A DNA stretch of 64,000 nucleotides from Anisodus tanguticus. Its lineage: Eukaryota; Streptophyta; Magnoliopsida; Solanales; Solanaceae. This document shows, piece by piece, positions 1 through 12,307 of this stretch. The stretch is from contig JAVYJV010000036.1 of assembly GCA_034509755.1 (NCBI GenBank), positions 248,001 to 312,000 of the forward strand, written 5' to 3'. The position numbers and the translations under genes were made by a program. Positions within the stretch are counted from its first letter, which is position 1; the number at the start of each line of letters is the position of its first letter. Under the pieces are notes generated by a model. It was not told the origin of the DNA and searched no databases. It saw only the letters and a list, made by a program, of their open reading frames with translations.

Positions 1-3000
1 TTTTTAAAAATGAGGAAGATTTAAATTTAAAAATAATTATCTATAAAAGAAATGAAAAATGAAGTTTTAAAATAAATTTCTTTTGTATTTTAAAAATTTT
101 TGTTACACGTTTTTACTATTAAAATGGTAAAAATTTTTTCCAAATTTCTAATTCTTTGAAATTTTTTTTTGACTTTTTCTGGTTATCATTAAACTGGTCA
201 GTTACTAATGTTCTTTTTATTTCAAAAATTACTTTTAAATATTTAAGCCACAGTTTTATTTGAAAATGTTTTTTGAAGAACAAAATTTTATTGTAAAGAT
301 TATTCTTGCTCATCTTTCCGGTTGGTTGATCTTTTTTTTGTAAAGGTATTATTTTACAATTTATAATTAAAATTTATGATTTTTATGAAAAATAGATTCT
401 AAAAAAATTAAATCGTTTTTTAAATTCTTTAATTTTTGCTTCATTTAAAAAATAAATTATCTTTTTAAACTAAGCTTGAGCTTAAAGATTTTCAAATGAA
501 AAATATCTTTTAAAAGTGAATAAAACTTTTTTTTTCAATTTATTACAAAATTTTAAATAAACTTAACTTTTAATTAATCTTTAACAAGTTTTTGAAGAAT
601 CAACTTTTAGAATAATTTTTAACTTTAGAAAAACTGAGTTTCAATTATTTTTTTATTAAAGAGAACTTTGTTTCAAATGTTTTTTAATTTAAAGGAAATT
701 GTGTTTTCAATTTTTTTAACTTTCTTTTTATATTCTTTTTAACTTTAAGACAACTTTACTTTAAATGCTATTTAATTAATGAAAAATTAAAAATCTTTAA
801 GGTTTTTCAATTGAAGAAACTTTATTTAAAATTTTGAAATCTTAATAACAAATTAGATGATATAAACTTTTGAAAACCTTTACAATGTGTAGTCTTTTTA
901 GAAATAAGCTTTTTAAACTTTAAATCATTTTTTTATGGGAAACTTTAATTGAATTTTCAGTTAATCAATTTTGACAAATTAAAAGCGCTTGTAGTTTTTA
1001 GAGTTTAAAAAAAAAATATCATTTTTGATTGTTTTTTTCCAAAAAAAATCACAAAACTTTGAAGAAAAATGATTTATATAACGATGTACTAACTTAATCT
1101 TATTTGAACAAGTGGTATAAGTAAGTTTTTATTTTCTTTTTTTATGAACTTTAGAAAAAAAATGAATTTTATTGAGATTTTAATGTCATCTAAAAAAATT
1201 AATTAGAGAAAAATTGTTTTTAACAACATAAAATTTTTCAAAATTAAGCTTTAATCAAATTAAATTTTATTTTAGAAATTTGAAAACTATTTTTTTTAAA
1301 AAAAGAAATAAGGAAAAATCTAAACTATTTTGATTGGAAAAAGTGACAATTTTTGTTTGCTTAAATTAAAAGTTTTTAATTTTCAAATTCTTTTGCCTTT
1401 TTTTCAGAAGATTAGTTTTTTTATAAATTTTATTTAATTAAAACTCAAAAAAAAGATTCCAAAATTGTAAATTTATAATCAAAAATTGTTACAACTAATC
1501 ATGAAAATTTTATCTAAATTTTTAGTGAAAAAGCTTTTCATTTAAAAAAATGCCTTTGTGTTTTTTTTTTTTTTGAGAAAAATTCTATTATGTGTCATTT
1601 TATGTTTGTCTAGCAATTGTCACTTATTATCAAACCCTATAAGAATTACAATAAAAAATGAAAAATACAGATACATATCTTAAAGCATTTAATATTTTTC
1701 ATTTATTATGATTTTTTTTTCAAATTTTTTTTTAGTCTAAATGCTTGTTTTCTTTCAAAATATCATTGAATTAGATAATTTTTTTGCAATTTTTAAATTT
1801 TAGTGAAAAAAAAAATAAGAAATATAAAAGGAAGTATTAAAAACAAAAAAAAATTAAATTCGTCAAAAAAGCTAAAATTGATAAAAAATGAAATTATGAT
1901 GAAATTATATAAAAAAATATATACGAATATTTTTGTGTTTTTGAACTGAAATTAAAAAAAAAATTTTTGATTTGTTGTATTTTGTAAAAAAAAATGTTCA
2001 AAATCAGTTTTATACGCAATTTATACACCATCTGATTAAATTTTATATTTTTTTTTTTGAAAATTGAACTTTCCAAATTTTTGTTGACATCTCTTTTTTT
2101 ACATTATACATTTTAGATGTATCTAGAGGCTGTTTTTACTTTGAAAGTAAAAATTAAAAACTAAAAAAAAAATTTTTACTTTTTATAAAAAGTTATTTTT
2201 TACAGGAAGTTTAAATCTATGCAATGAAGACAATTTGTTTTTAATAAATTGGTATACAGGAAAATACTTTCAACTGAACTCATTAGTTTTCATTAATTTT
2301 TATTTTTTTTTTTTTAAGTTTACGTTTCTAATAAAATTCAATTTTTTTAAGTTCTTTTTTACTAAATCTATAGTTGTTAAACAATTTTTAAGTTATAGAA
2401 CTATCATATTTTAAAATACCTTATAATTGAAATTAATTAAATTGAAATAATTTTAATAAGTTTCTTTTTGAAATTTCTTTTTCACATTAAATATCTTCTA
2501 ATTCTTATGAAATTGTTTTTTATTTAATATCCATCAAATGTTTTTTTTTAAATAAAATGTCATTTTTAAGTGTTTTAAATTTCGTTTAAATTTTTTTAAA
2601 GTTAATTTGATAAAGTTTTTCATAAAAAATTACACGGTTTTGTAATGGAAAGTTTTACATAAAAATGTTGACATTTTTTTTGAGTACAAAAACTATGGAT
2701 TTTTGTTTTGTAATTTTTAAAAATTCTCTTTTTATTTCGAAAAAATTAATTTTCTATAATAACAACTTTAAAAAAAGTTCTTTTTAATAATAAAAAGTTT
2801 ATGAGTTTTTAAATTAGCTCATTTGTATAGGTTATTTCTATTTAATTTTCATATAATTATAAACTAAAATTATTTTATTAAAAATTTTTTTTTTACAAAT
2901 TTTCAAGACCCTATATTGTAATTAAAATCTAGTCAATTTAAAAAAAAAATATTTGCTTAAAAAACTTTTAATATTTTTAATCACATAGTTGAACTTACAA

Positions 3001-3625
3001 TTACTTTTTAGAAAGACATTTATTTGTTTTTTATTGTTTCTTTTTAATCTTTTAATTTATCAAACTATTGTTTTCAAAATTAAAAATTTTTTTTTCATAT
3101 AAATTGAAAAAAAAATTTCAAAAATCATAATACAAAACTAATTAATAAATTTATTTTGAGCTTATTGATAAAAAAATTTTTTCTATGAACTAAAAATAAG
3201 TTTTGAAAAAGTTTCTAAAATTTCTCTTTTTGTATTCTTTTTTTTTAAAAGTTTTCAACTAATTTTTTGAGCTCATAATTGTTCAATTTTTAAATTTGAT
3301 AATTTAATTGTTAATCTTTTCTTAATTATTTCTGATTGACAAGTTCATTTTTATCTTTATTTATTATTTCAAATAACCATTTGAAATTCTTTTTTGTTTA
3401 TTTAATTTAGCCACAAATCTCAAATTAATAAAAAAATTTAATCAATAATCGATCAATGTTCAAATTTTATTAATAAACAAATTAGTTTCTTATTTTGTAA
3501 GCTATTTTTATGATAAAAAAAAATATTTTTCTTAATCAAAGATGAATTTTATTTTTTTTTTCTTAAACTTTCAATCTTATTTTTTTGAGAATTTTTTTTC
3601 TCTTTAATCTTAAGCTTTTTTTATT

Positions 3626-3768
3626 TAATCAAAACTTTTTATTTTGATTTCTAAAACTTTTTATTTTCATTTTTAAACTCCTTTACTTAAATTCTAAACT
3701 TTTCATTTTGATTTCTAAACTTTCTTATTTGGTTTCTAAACTTTTTTAATTGATTTCTGAACTTCATT
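3626..3768. repeat. Degenerate tandem repeat, about 21 bp unit
   Basis: Roughly six imperfect copies of a unit like CTTTTTATTTTGATTTCTAAA follow one another. Copies differ by several substitutions and small indels. There is no coding potential. It looks like slippage-derived simple DNA. Confidence 0.55.
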
Positions 3769-4989
3769 GCTTTATTTTTGATTTTATTTATTTGATTTCA
3801 TTCTCAAGTTTTTTTTACCAAAACAATTCTTAAGTTTTTTTAATTTTTCTATTCTTAAACCTTAGTTATTTGTCTTTTTTATCCATAAATACTATTTATT
3901 TTCTATTTATATAAAAATTGATTTTCATTTTTTTATAAAACTACTGTTTAAACTTTTCTATATCAACAAATTTTTTAATTTTTGTTTTCATATAAAAAAC
4001 TTTAAATTATTAAATTTAATTGAGCAAAAATTTATCTTTAATATTATGAAACTAGAATTAATAGTTTGACCGATTGATCAAACTTGTTAAAACAATTCAA
4101 GTCACGGAAATAATTTTTTTTTTTTCTATTAAAAAATCTAATACCAAAACAAATAAGTTTATGTTGATGGTAATAAAAGTTCATTATTATAATTTTTAAA
4201 AATAAAATGTATCAATGTTTTTGATAAAACTTTTTTTGATTGATGAAACTTTTATTTTTTAGTTACAAAAAAGCATTCTTATTTTTTTTTTCAACAAGTC
4301 AAAAAACTTGCTTAATCTTAAAAATTTAATTTACTGTTCATGAAAAATTGATTTAACTTTTTTTTATGAAAATTGAATAAAATTTATTGAAAAAAGTAGA
4401 ATTGAAATTGTTTAAATTTAAATATTTTGGCAAAACTAAACTAATTTTAAAGCTAATTATAAAATTTGTTAAAAAAGAAAGTTAAATTAAATTTAAAAAA
4501 CTAATTTCATTAATTTGAGAACAAAATTATTTCGATATTTTATCATAAAATTAGAGAGAATTCAAATTTTAAATTATTTTTCAAAATTTTAAGCAACCTG
4601 TTTTTAGAGAGAAAAAATTTAATTTACTAAAATTGAGTTAAGTCGTGACTAAAATTAAAAATTTTAAATTTTAAAACTTTTGTTTCAATACTTTTTGCAT
4701 ATGTTTTAAGTAGTTTTAATTATAAAATAAAATTTATTGTTTTGAAATTGAAAAATATTTTAAACTAGAGTTCAAAAATGTGCATATGTTTAAAAGTTTA
4801 TTCTTCTTTTGTTAATAAGAATTTCAATCAAAAAAAAAAGTTAATTTAAAAATACATAAGTAATCTTGTGTATTTTAGTTTTTAAAAAAATTTTTTCCAA
4901 AATAAAACGTATTTGTTTTTCGATTGAAAAGTTTTTGTTCGAAATAATTGTGTTTGTATGCTAATAAGTACATTTGAAACTGTTCATAA

Positions 4990-5250
4990 AAAAAAACTGT
5001 TGAAAAAGCGATGACCGGTGGTCAATCTATCGTCTGCTTTTTATTTCTCTATTCTTTACTAAAAATTTACTTAACTAGTTTAGTTTTTAAAAACAGAGAC
5101 CGCGTGGAACGTAAAATTTTAAAAAGCTTTTTGAACTTTTTTTTTTTTAGTTTCCTTTTTCAAAAATTCTTGTTGCTTAGGTTTGTTTTCTATTTTAACT
5201 GTGGTGAGTCAGTCAAGCTCAAATATTAATGCTATTGACACGTATCAATC
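4990..5250 (+). promoter_or_regulatory. Compositional island, possible upstream lin-28 exon or promoter
   Basis: This 260 bp is clearly richer in C and G than its surroundings. It contains GACCGGTGGTC near 5012, GACCGCGTGG near 5100, an acceptor-like TTTTTTTTAG before 5151 and a donor-like GTGAGT at about 5203. A reading frame stays open from the ATG at 5011 for 72 codons and another across 5183-5431, but neither peptide resembles a known domain. It could be a non-coding first exon or promoter of lin-28, or nothing. Basis: composition and splice-like signals only. Confidence 0.25.
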
Positions 5251-7048
5251 TGAAACAATCAAAACATCTGCATTAAAGACTAAAGATTTAAAATATAAAA
5301 GATTGATTTTCAAAAATTTTTTATTTTTTATCTTTATTTTTACAAAAATAATTATGCGTCTATTACAGACTAGAGGAAAATTTTTTTATCAAGTTACAAT
5401 AAGACAAAAACTAAATAAAAAATCAATTTGAAGGTTTAAATTTTTTTCACTTCCCATTGTGTTAAAATAATTAATTCATTTTAGATTCAAAACTTTGAAT
5501 TAATTAGAAACTCATTAAATTTTTTCTTTATTATAAAAAATTGAGAAAAAAACCATTATTTAGTGATTTGAATGAATTTGTTTTTATAAGATTAAATTTC
5601 ATTAAAAAAATGATTATTTAAAGGTATGTTTTGTTTTAAATTCTCTAAAAATTTTATTCAAAAAATAAGTTTACAAAAATATTCAAAAAATGTTTAAAGC
5701 ACTCAAAAATTAATCTGAAAAAGTTTAAATTAAAAATTTTCAAAAGTTTGAAACAAAAATGTTTAATAAAAATTGTTAAGCTTATTTGAAAGAAAAAGTT
5801 TTTCAGTTAAAAAGTTTTAGATAATTTTGGAAAAAAAAAGTTTCAGAAACTTTTAAATCAAAAGTTTTAGAATTTTGTGTAACTAAAATTTTATAAAACT
5901 GTTAAATCATAAAGTTCTAAAAGTTTTCAAAAATCTAAAACAGAAAAGTAAAATAATTATGAACCTAAAAAAGTTCTAAAATAGTTTTCATGATTAAAAT
6001 CTAAAAAAATTTTTAAATGAAAAACCAACTTTTGGTAAACTTTAAAAAGTTAAAATTTTTTTTTAAAATTTAGTTTATAGAAAAATTTTATAAAACTTTA
6101 AAAAGGAGGGTTTTAAACTATATGAAGATGTTTTTAACTTTAAAACCTATTTTGATAAAAAAAAAATTTTAAATTTTATAGGTTTTTGATAAAAAACTTT
6201 TTTTTTAAAAAAAGAACTAAACTTTCCCATCTATAAATTTTTTATTACATAAGCTACAATTTTAAAAGACTATAGTTTCATAATTTTAAAATAGAATTAT
6301 ATCAAAAGTTTGCTATACAGTTAAAAGTATTTCTCTTTTTTAAAAATCGATATTTTTGAAATAGTATTGTTTAAAATTCTATTTATAAAAAGCTGCTATG
6401 GTTACTAAAAATTTAAAACACAAGTTTCAAATTTTTCAACTTTTTCTATATAATTTACTTCCTTTTAATGCCTTGTAGATTTCGAAGTCGTTTTTCTTCT
6501 TTTTTATTTATTTTTTTTTTTTTCAAATTCTAAAACGAGCCATCGTGTTTTTATTGTAAGAAAATTTCAAATTCCTTTTGCTATTAAAAAATTTTTTTTT
6601 TTTTTTTTTTTTGTACCAACACTCTAAAAATTAAGCATCTGATGTGAATTCGGACACAAAATAGTTCATTTGAGTATAAGGTTTTTTTTAGATTGCTTTC
6701 TTTTTTTTATTATATTTTTAATGAAGAAAATAGAATTAAAAATTCAAATTGTGAAAACTTTTGACAAAAAGTATTAAAAGCTTTTTAACTTCCTTTTTGA
6801 GGCTTTTTTTTTAATGAAAAATCATTAATTTTCAGTTAACTAAATTTGAACTTTTTAATTTCTAAAAATTTATTTCAAAAGCCTTAAACATTTGAAAAAA
6901 ACAATTTAACTTTTGATTATTTAAAAAAATATTCTTTTTTTAGAAGTTGAATTTAATTTTGGTTTTTAAATTGAAAACAATTAAATTAACTTTCTTTTTT
7001 TTTCAACCTAAAAGTGGAAATAGGTGGAGTTGACAATCTCTATTTGAG

Positions 7049-7056
7049 TATCGATA
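7049..7056. promoter_or_regulatory. DRE-like palindrome TATCGATA
   Basis: An exact TATCGATA lies about 220 bp upstream of the first visible lin-28 exon, inside a less repetitive patch (about 7020-7145). In flies this octamer is the DREF-binding element of many core promoters. Whether it acts here is inference. Confidence 0.3.
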
Positions 7057-7276
7057 ATCGAATTAAGTTTATTGATGATCAAAGACTATCATTAAAAAAA
7101 ACTTACAAAGTATCATTATTTATCTTCCTGATAACTTATTGACCTTTTTTTACTTATGTTTTTAAGGTTAATTTTTTTTCCGCTTTAATTAATTTGATTA
7201 ACTTGTATTTTGAATTTTAAATTCAAATAAAAAAAAAACTATTGACCATTTTTCTAATTAATTTTTTTTTTTATAG

Positions 7277-10200
7277 TCGGCAATTAAATTACCAGGTCTT
7301 CGTGGTTTAAAAGAAGGACAAGAAATTGATTTTGAAACAAAAATTACTTCACGCGGTTTAGAAGCTATTAATGTAGATGGTATCGTTGATGAATCAAATA
7401 AAAATAAAAAAATATCAACTAAAAAAACAAGGTAAGTTTATTAAAATTATGTAAAACTTTTTCATAAAAAAGTTTTTTGGCCTTGATTTTAGAAAACTTT
7501 TTTTTTATAAAAAATTAATTTTAAATTTCACCCTCATGTTTTTGTCAGACTTAATCGATGTACTAGACATTTGTTTTTAGGCAATATTTAAATTTATTTT
7601 TTATAAAAAATTATTTTTCCATTTGTTACATAAACTGATTTTTGATTTTCTTTTTTTTTTTTTAAAAAAAGTTTATTTATGAAACAAAAATAAGATTAAA
7701 ATTTTTACAAGATAAACTAATTGATAAGTTTTAAAAAAAATCAAATAAAAGTTTTATAAATTTTTACTAAAAAAAATTATAAATAAAAAAGCAGTAAATT
7801 TCCAATAAACTTAACAAAAAATCATTATTTATTTGCTTTTTTGAGTCAACCTGGACCATTTGTTTTGCGCACCCTCGCATTTTTACTTATAAGCGCGTCA
7901 CATTAGCTTGATTTGAATTGGATATTTAAAGCACAGATTTTATTTAAAACTATTTCTCTTAAAAAATAAACAAGAAAAAGTAATCTAGTAAGTTTTATTT
8001 TAAAAAAAAAAAAATGTTTTAGCTTTTTAAATTGTTTTAGCCATAGACATTTATAAAATATTGTTATAATTAGACACGATCTTTATACAATTTGTACACA
8101 AGATTAAATTTTTTTTGTTTAAAAGTTGAAAAGAAGATAAAAGTTAACGGCTGTAATGAATAAAAAAAATAAGATAAAAATTGAATAACTGTAAACTGAC
8201 AAAACTAAAAATTAAATTATAAAATTGAGAAAATTTAGAGAAATTTAGAAAAGAAATTTAGAAAAAAGTTAAGAGAAATTAAAAAAAAGAAACCTAAAAA
8301 AAGAAATTAGAAAAAAAGAAATTAGAAAAAGAGAAATTAGAAAAAAAGAAATTAGAAAAAAAGAAATTAGAAAAAGAGAATTGGAAAAAAAAATTAGAAA
8401 AAATTTTAGAAAAATTCAAAAACTAAAAAGTTTAAAGATTTAGAAAACAAATTGTAAACAAGACATGAAATTAAAAAAAATTTATTAAGTTAAATTATGT
8501 TTTTTATTTTATGAATAAAATTTAATTAAAAATAGTGAAGAAAAAATTTTTAAAAGTTGAGAAGTATGATGAAAAAATCTTGAAATTTAAAAGATTGAAA
8601 CTTTTTTATTGAAAAAAATTCCATTCAAATTTTAATAAAAATTTTCAATAAAGCTTTATTGACTTCAATCAATAGCTCAAGATTAGCAAAAAAGAAAAAA
8701 AAATTTCATTTAAAAATTATTTTCATTTAAACTTAATGTGTCAAAAGTTAAAAACATCTTTACAAGTTTCAATTTAGTAAAAAAATAAAATTTTTTATAA
8801 AAAAAGTTTTATCTTTACATTTTATAAGCTTTTCATTTTAGATACTTTAGTTTTAAGTTGAATTTGTTTTTAAATTTGTATTTATCAAACTTATAAAAAA
8901 AAATTCTTTTTAAAAAAGCTGATAATTTTTTTCAATTAATTTTTGACTTAAAAATAAAACTTAATTGAAAAAATTTCAATTTAATTTATTTTATAAAATT
9001 TTTTTTTTTCTAGGTGTTACAACTGTGGAGAATTCACAAGGCATTTAGCAAGTGATTGTGATCAAAGTCCTCAACCTAAAAAATGTCATCACTGTAAAAG
9101 TGAAGATCATTTAATTGCAGATTGTCCTTTACGTGTTGCTTGTCTATTATTAGATGATGAAGAAAAAGCAATTTCGCATAAAACTGAAAATAAAATTAAT
9201 AACAATAAAGTTAAATTATTTAATCAAATTAATGAAAAAATTTCAAATAAACAATTAAAACTAGATCAAAATAATGGTCTAAAAGAAAAATCAGATGAAC
9301 TTATAAAAATTACAACTCCATCTTGTGTTGAAAATAAAAAAGAAATTAATTTAAAATCAACATGTGAATTCAATGAACAAAAATTAATAAACAAAGGATG
9401 TAATGAATTGATCAATTATAAAAAAATAGCAAAAAAATTAAAGAAAAAAAATATATCAACTTCATCATTATCAAACACATCTATTTCATCTTCTTCTTCA
9501 TCGTCATCATCATCATCTTTTATAAGTTCAGAAATACCTTCCAATGTTTCGTCAAAATCAATATCTCCTTGTTCATTCTCTTGTCAATCAGCTCATTTAC
9601 CTAATTATACAAACGATAATTTTTATTTAGTTTGCAACACAAAACAAAATGAGCAATGTGTTTATTTACCAAGTAATCCAATTAATGAAACAAATTACTC
9701 ATCTGAAATAAATTTAAATTATCCTTATTATGAAAATACAAATACAATTGATCATCAATATATAATGCCTCAACCTTTGAGTTATTTAAATCAACCAGTT
9801 TTTTATGATCAACCAGCTAACAGAAACAATCATCAAGATGTTTATTGTTATAACAACTCGAATATGTCACAAAATAAGTATAATAATTGTGATTACTTGA
9901 CTTATCCTAATCAATGCTCTAATCATTTAAAACAATTACATTGTAATGAAATTTACACAAACATAAACACTCCAATTAATCATACCTCATACTTTTTACC
10001 TCATAATGAAACTATCAATCCAGCAATTGGATATAATCCTTATAATGCTAATTATCATAGTAATGAATATCATCAACCAATAAATAATTTACTTGAAACT
10101 TATAGTCAACCTAATCATTGTCAAAAAATATTTCCTTTTTCTAGTCAAAATATCAATCAAAACAAGTCAATACTTTTTTCTCAGCAATTAGTTTCTTGTT

Positions 10201-10679
10201 GTTGTAATAATATCACACGTTGCAATTGTAATAATTGTACAATTGAAGAACAAGAAAATATGCACAGTTTATCATGTTGTTCATCTTGTAATTATATCAA
10301 AGAAATTAAGCTTAATCAACAGTGTTTAAATCATATGATCAATAGCCATTGTAATAATAAAATAACAAATTGTCATAATCATTCTCAAGCAAATCATTTT
10401 TGTCATCGACATGAGCCTTTGGTAAAATCAAACTTAAATTGTAGATGTCATTACGATTGTTTACATAAAATTAAAAATTCTCGTGAAACTTGTCATTGTA
10501 AAACAAATTGTGATGAACGTTTAAATATCGTAAAAAATAATTTAGAAACTAAAGTAAATTTTAATCAAAGTTCATCTAATATTCAAGATGAAGTAAATAA
10601 GAAAACATTAGATCATTTTGAAACAGATAGTGGAATTGCAACACGATGTAGTACAGCAACTGGTAGTGTTGAAATGTAA
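7277..10679 (+). CDS. lin-28: Lin-28-like RNA-binding protein, 3' part (5' exons outside window)
   Basis: Two exons are visible: 7277-7431 and 9014-10679, joined as AG|G (Arg). The first encodes the end of a cold-shock domain (LPGLRGLKEGQEIDF, then SRGLEAINV). The second opens with two CCHC zinc knuckles: CYNC-X5-H-X4-C and CHHC-X4-H-X4-C, linked by SPQPKK. This combination is diagnostic of Lin-28, the developmental-timing protein that binds pre-let-7 and mRNAs. The frame then runs on for about 500 residues with no further intron: a Lys/Asn linker, a polyserine run (about 9487-9520), an Asn/Gln/Tyr/Pro-rich stretch, a Cys/His cluster (about 10193-10520) and the stop at 10677. Usual Lin-28 proteins end soon after the knuckles, so this tail is exceptional. 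The N-terminal half of the cold-shock domain is missing and should lie upstream. Identity is secure; the full protein length is unknown. Confidence 0.9.
7845..7925. promoter_or_regulatory. GC-richer island inside the lin-28 intron
   Basis: In the 1.58 kb intron (7432-9013) this 80 bp stands out: it holds GCGCACCCTCGC and AAGCGCGTCAC within otherwise A/T-run DNA. It has no flanking splice sites that would make it an exon and no tRNA- or hairpin-like fold that I could recognise. An intronic enhancer or internal promoter is possible. Evidence is composition alone. Confidence 0.3.
8227..8415. repeat. Tandem repeat, GAAATTAGAAAAAAA unit, in the lin-28 intron
   Basis: About nine near-identical 15-16 bp units of GAAATTAGAAAAAAA (some with a G in the A run) follow each other, with decayed copies on the left. 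The array is purine-only over long stretches apart from the TT, which gives strong strand asymmetry. Confidence 0.8.
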
Positions 10680-12307
10680 TTTTACAGCTTAATTTATATT
10701 ATAAAAAATTTTTAATTTAATTTTGCTATTTAGCTTAATTAATGCAATTTTATTATTGTTAATTGTTAATTTTTGTTTTAGACTTTTTTTTTCTTTTAAA
10801 ACAATTTTTTAATTTTAAAAAAACAAAAAAATTTTGTTTTAAATAAATCAAACTTATCATTAGCTAAAATTTAATTGACCAACAGACAATAAAAAAATCA
10901 TTATTAGTGCAAATATTTTTTAAATGATTTTCTTTTTTTTTAAATTTTCTTTTGTAAAAAGATTTTAAATTATTTTCAATTGAAATAAAAATTATTTCTT
11001 TTTTAACTTTTTCTAATTTTCATTTTAAAATTTCTATTTTAATTTAAAACTCTTTCTAATTTTTATTTGAAAATTTCTTTTTTTTTAAACTCTTTTTCTA
11101 ATTTTCACTTCAAGTTACTTTTAAATAGATATTTCTAAAATTCTTAAAATCTTGATAAGTAATTTTTTTTATTTACTAATTTACTTTTACTTGAATTTAA
11201 GTTATTTAACTTATGAATTAGTCATTAATTTATAATTTTTAATATTTTTAAACTTAGTTTTTGAATTTAAATTAAAATCTATTTATATTTTCAAAATACT
11301 TTTATAAAAAAAAAAAATCTTTGGAATAATATACTTCTTGTAAATTAAGAATTGAAAAAAGTTATAACACGTAAGAATGAATTTGTAAATAAAAACAAAA
11401 AAAAAAAAATCAAAAATTTTATTTAAATTTTATAGATGAAGTTTTAGAAAAAAATTATTTTAGAAAAAAATGAATGAAAAATTGAAAACAAATAAAATAA
11501 TTCAAATGAGATTTATTTTATGTACACAAATTCAAAAAGAAAAATAGAAATAAATTGAAAGATAATAAATTAAAAAAAGAAATCCTGTTTTCTAAACCTG
11601 TGTTAATTTGATTTTTCAAAATAATTATAACCATTTATTTGAAAAATTTTTGACAAAATTAACTTAAATAGATTTGAGATGGTTTTATGAAATCAAGTCA
11701 AAATAATATTAAGATTGTGTTCTAATTAACTAAATAATATTATTATGAAAAATGAAATTTTTTAAATAATTTTGTGAATACATATAGAAATGTTTAATTT
11801 TAGATATTTTAGTAAATAAATATAATTTCAACATTACTAAATAGTAACATCTAAATATAAAGTTTCATTCAAATAAAGTTATATATTAAAACAACAAAGA
11901 TGTTTTTAAATTTTCGAAAAGAATTTACAGTAAAATTTTATATATTTTCAAACTAGCAAACACTAGAAAAAATAAAACATCATAGAGGTTTAAATTTAAA
12001 TAGACTTAAGTTATAAAATAACTATGGAATAAAAATGACTAAGAATCGAAATTTAGTCATTTGAATATAAGTTTTTGAATAATTTATATGCATCGAGCTT
12101 TCTTTTAGAATAAAGGCAAGGAATAAATAATTTAAAATGAGATGTAAATTTTGGATACCCTTCCTTCTAAAAAAGAATTTCCCACATTTATAAATGGAAA
12201 CAAATTTTATTTACTTTAGTTCGAAGACTGGCTGTAAAAGAACTCAGTTATCTTTTAAAATTTGATTTAAGTTTTTGATTTTTATTCTTTAAATTTTATA
12301 GTTAATA
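10680..12307. other. Intergenic DNA between lin-28 and troponin I
   Basis: This holds the lin-28 3' UTR and polyadenylation region on the left and, by inference, the troponin I promoter and 5' UTR exon(s) on the right. I see no coding exon. An A-rich, less repetitive patch lies at about 11900-12250. An imperfect repeat at 11004-11114 is listed separately. Confidence 0.5.
11004..11114. repeat. Three-copy imperfect tandem repeat, about 40 bp unit
   Basis: Three successive copies share AACT-CTTT-TCTAATTTT-CA/TTT and a following AAAATTTCT. Units begin near 11004, 11048 and 11088; the third is shorter. They differ in T-run length. Confidence 0.5.

Larger units (their letters stand above)
1..7276. 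other. AT-rich non-coding stretch upstream of the visible lin-28 exons
   Basis: No convincing coding exon is visible in this stretch on either strand. It is dominated by A and T runs and degenerate short repeats. Because the first visible lin-28 exon (7277) starts with an acceptor site in the middle of the cold-shock domain, this stretch is probably at least partly a long lin-28 intron. I looked for the missing first half of the cold-shock domain (K-W-F and G-F/W-G-F motifs) on the plus strand and did not find it, so that exon probably lies to the left of the window. Two denser spots stand out and are listed separately: about 4990-5250 and a TATCGATA at 7049. Confidence 0.6.

Noticed and set aside
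119..313. 64-codon open frame on the minus strand
   Set aside because: Lys/Phe/Leu-only composition, no domain, lies in A/T-run DNA; expected by chance.
1894..2076. 60-codon minus-strand frame
   Set aside because: Low-complexity Phe/Lys/Ile peptide typical of A/T runs; no start context.
4063..4084. Inverted repeat AGTTTGA...TCAAACT
   Set aside because: Short AT-rich arms of this kind are frequent by chance here; no further support.
5183..5431. Candidate missing exon of the lin-28 cold-shock domain
   Set aside because: The peptide (VSQSSSNINAIDTYQSE) lacks the RNP motifs, Trp and Gly-Phe-Gly pattern of a cold-shock domain.
6590..6615. Long T run as a possible retroposon poly(A) tail
   Set aside because: Homopolymer runs occur everywhere in this DNA and no retroposed coding remnant or target-site duplication adjoins it.
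8227..8415. CRISPR-like array
   Set aside because: Units are contiguous with no unique spacers, and this is a eukaryotic intron.
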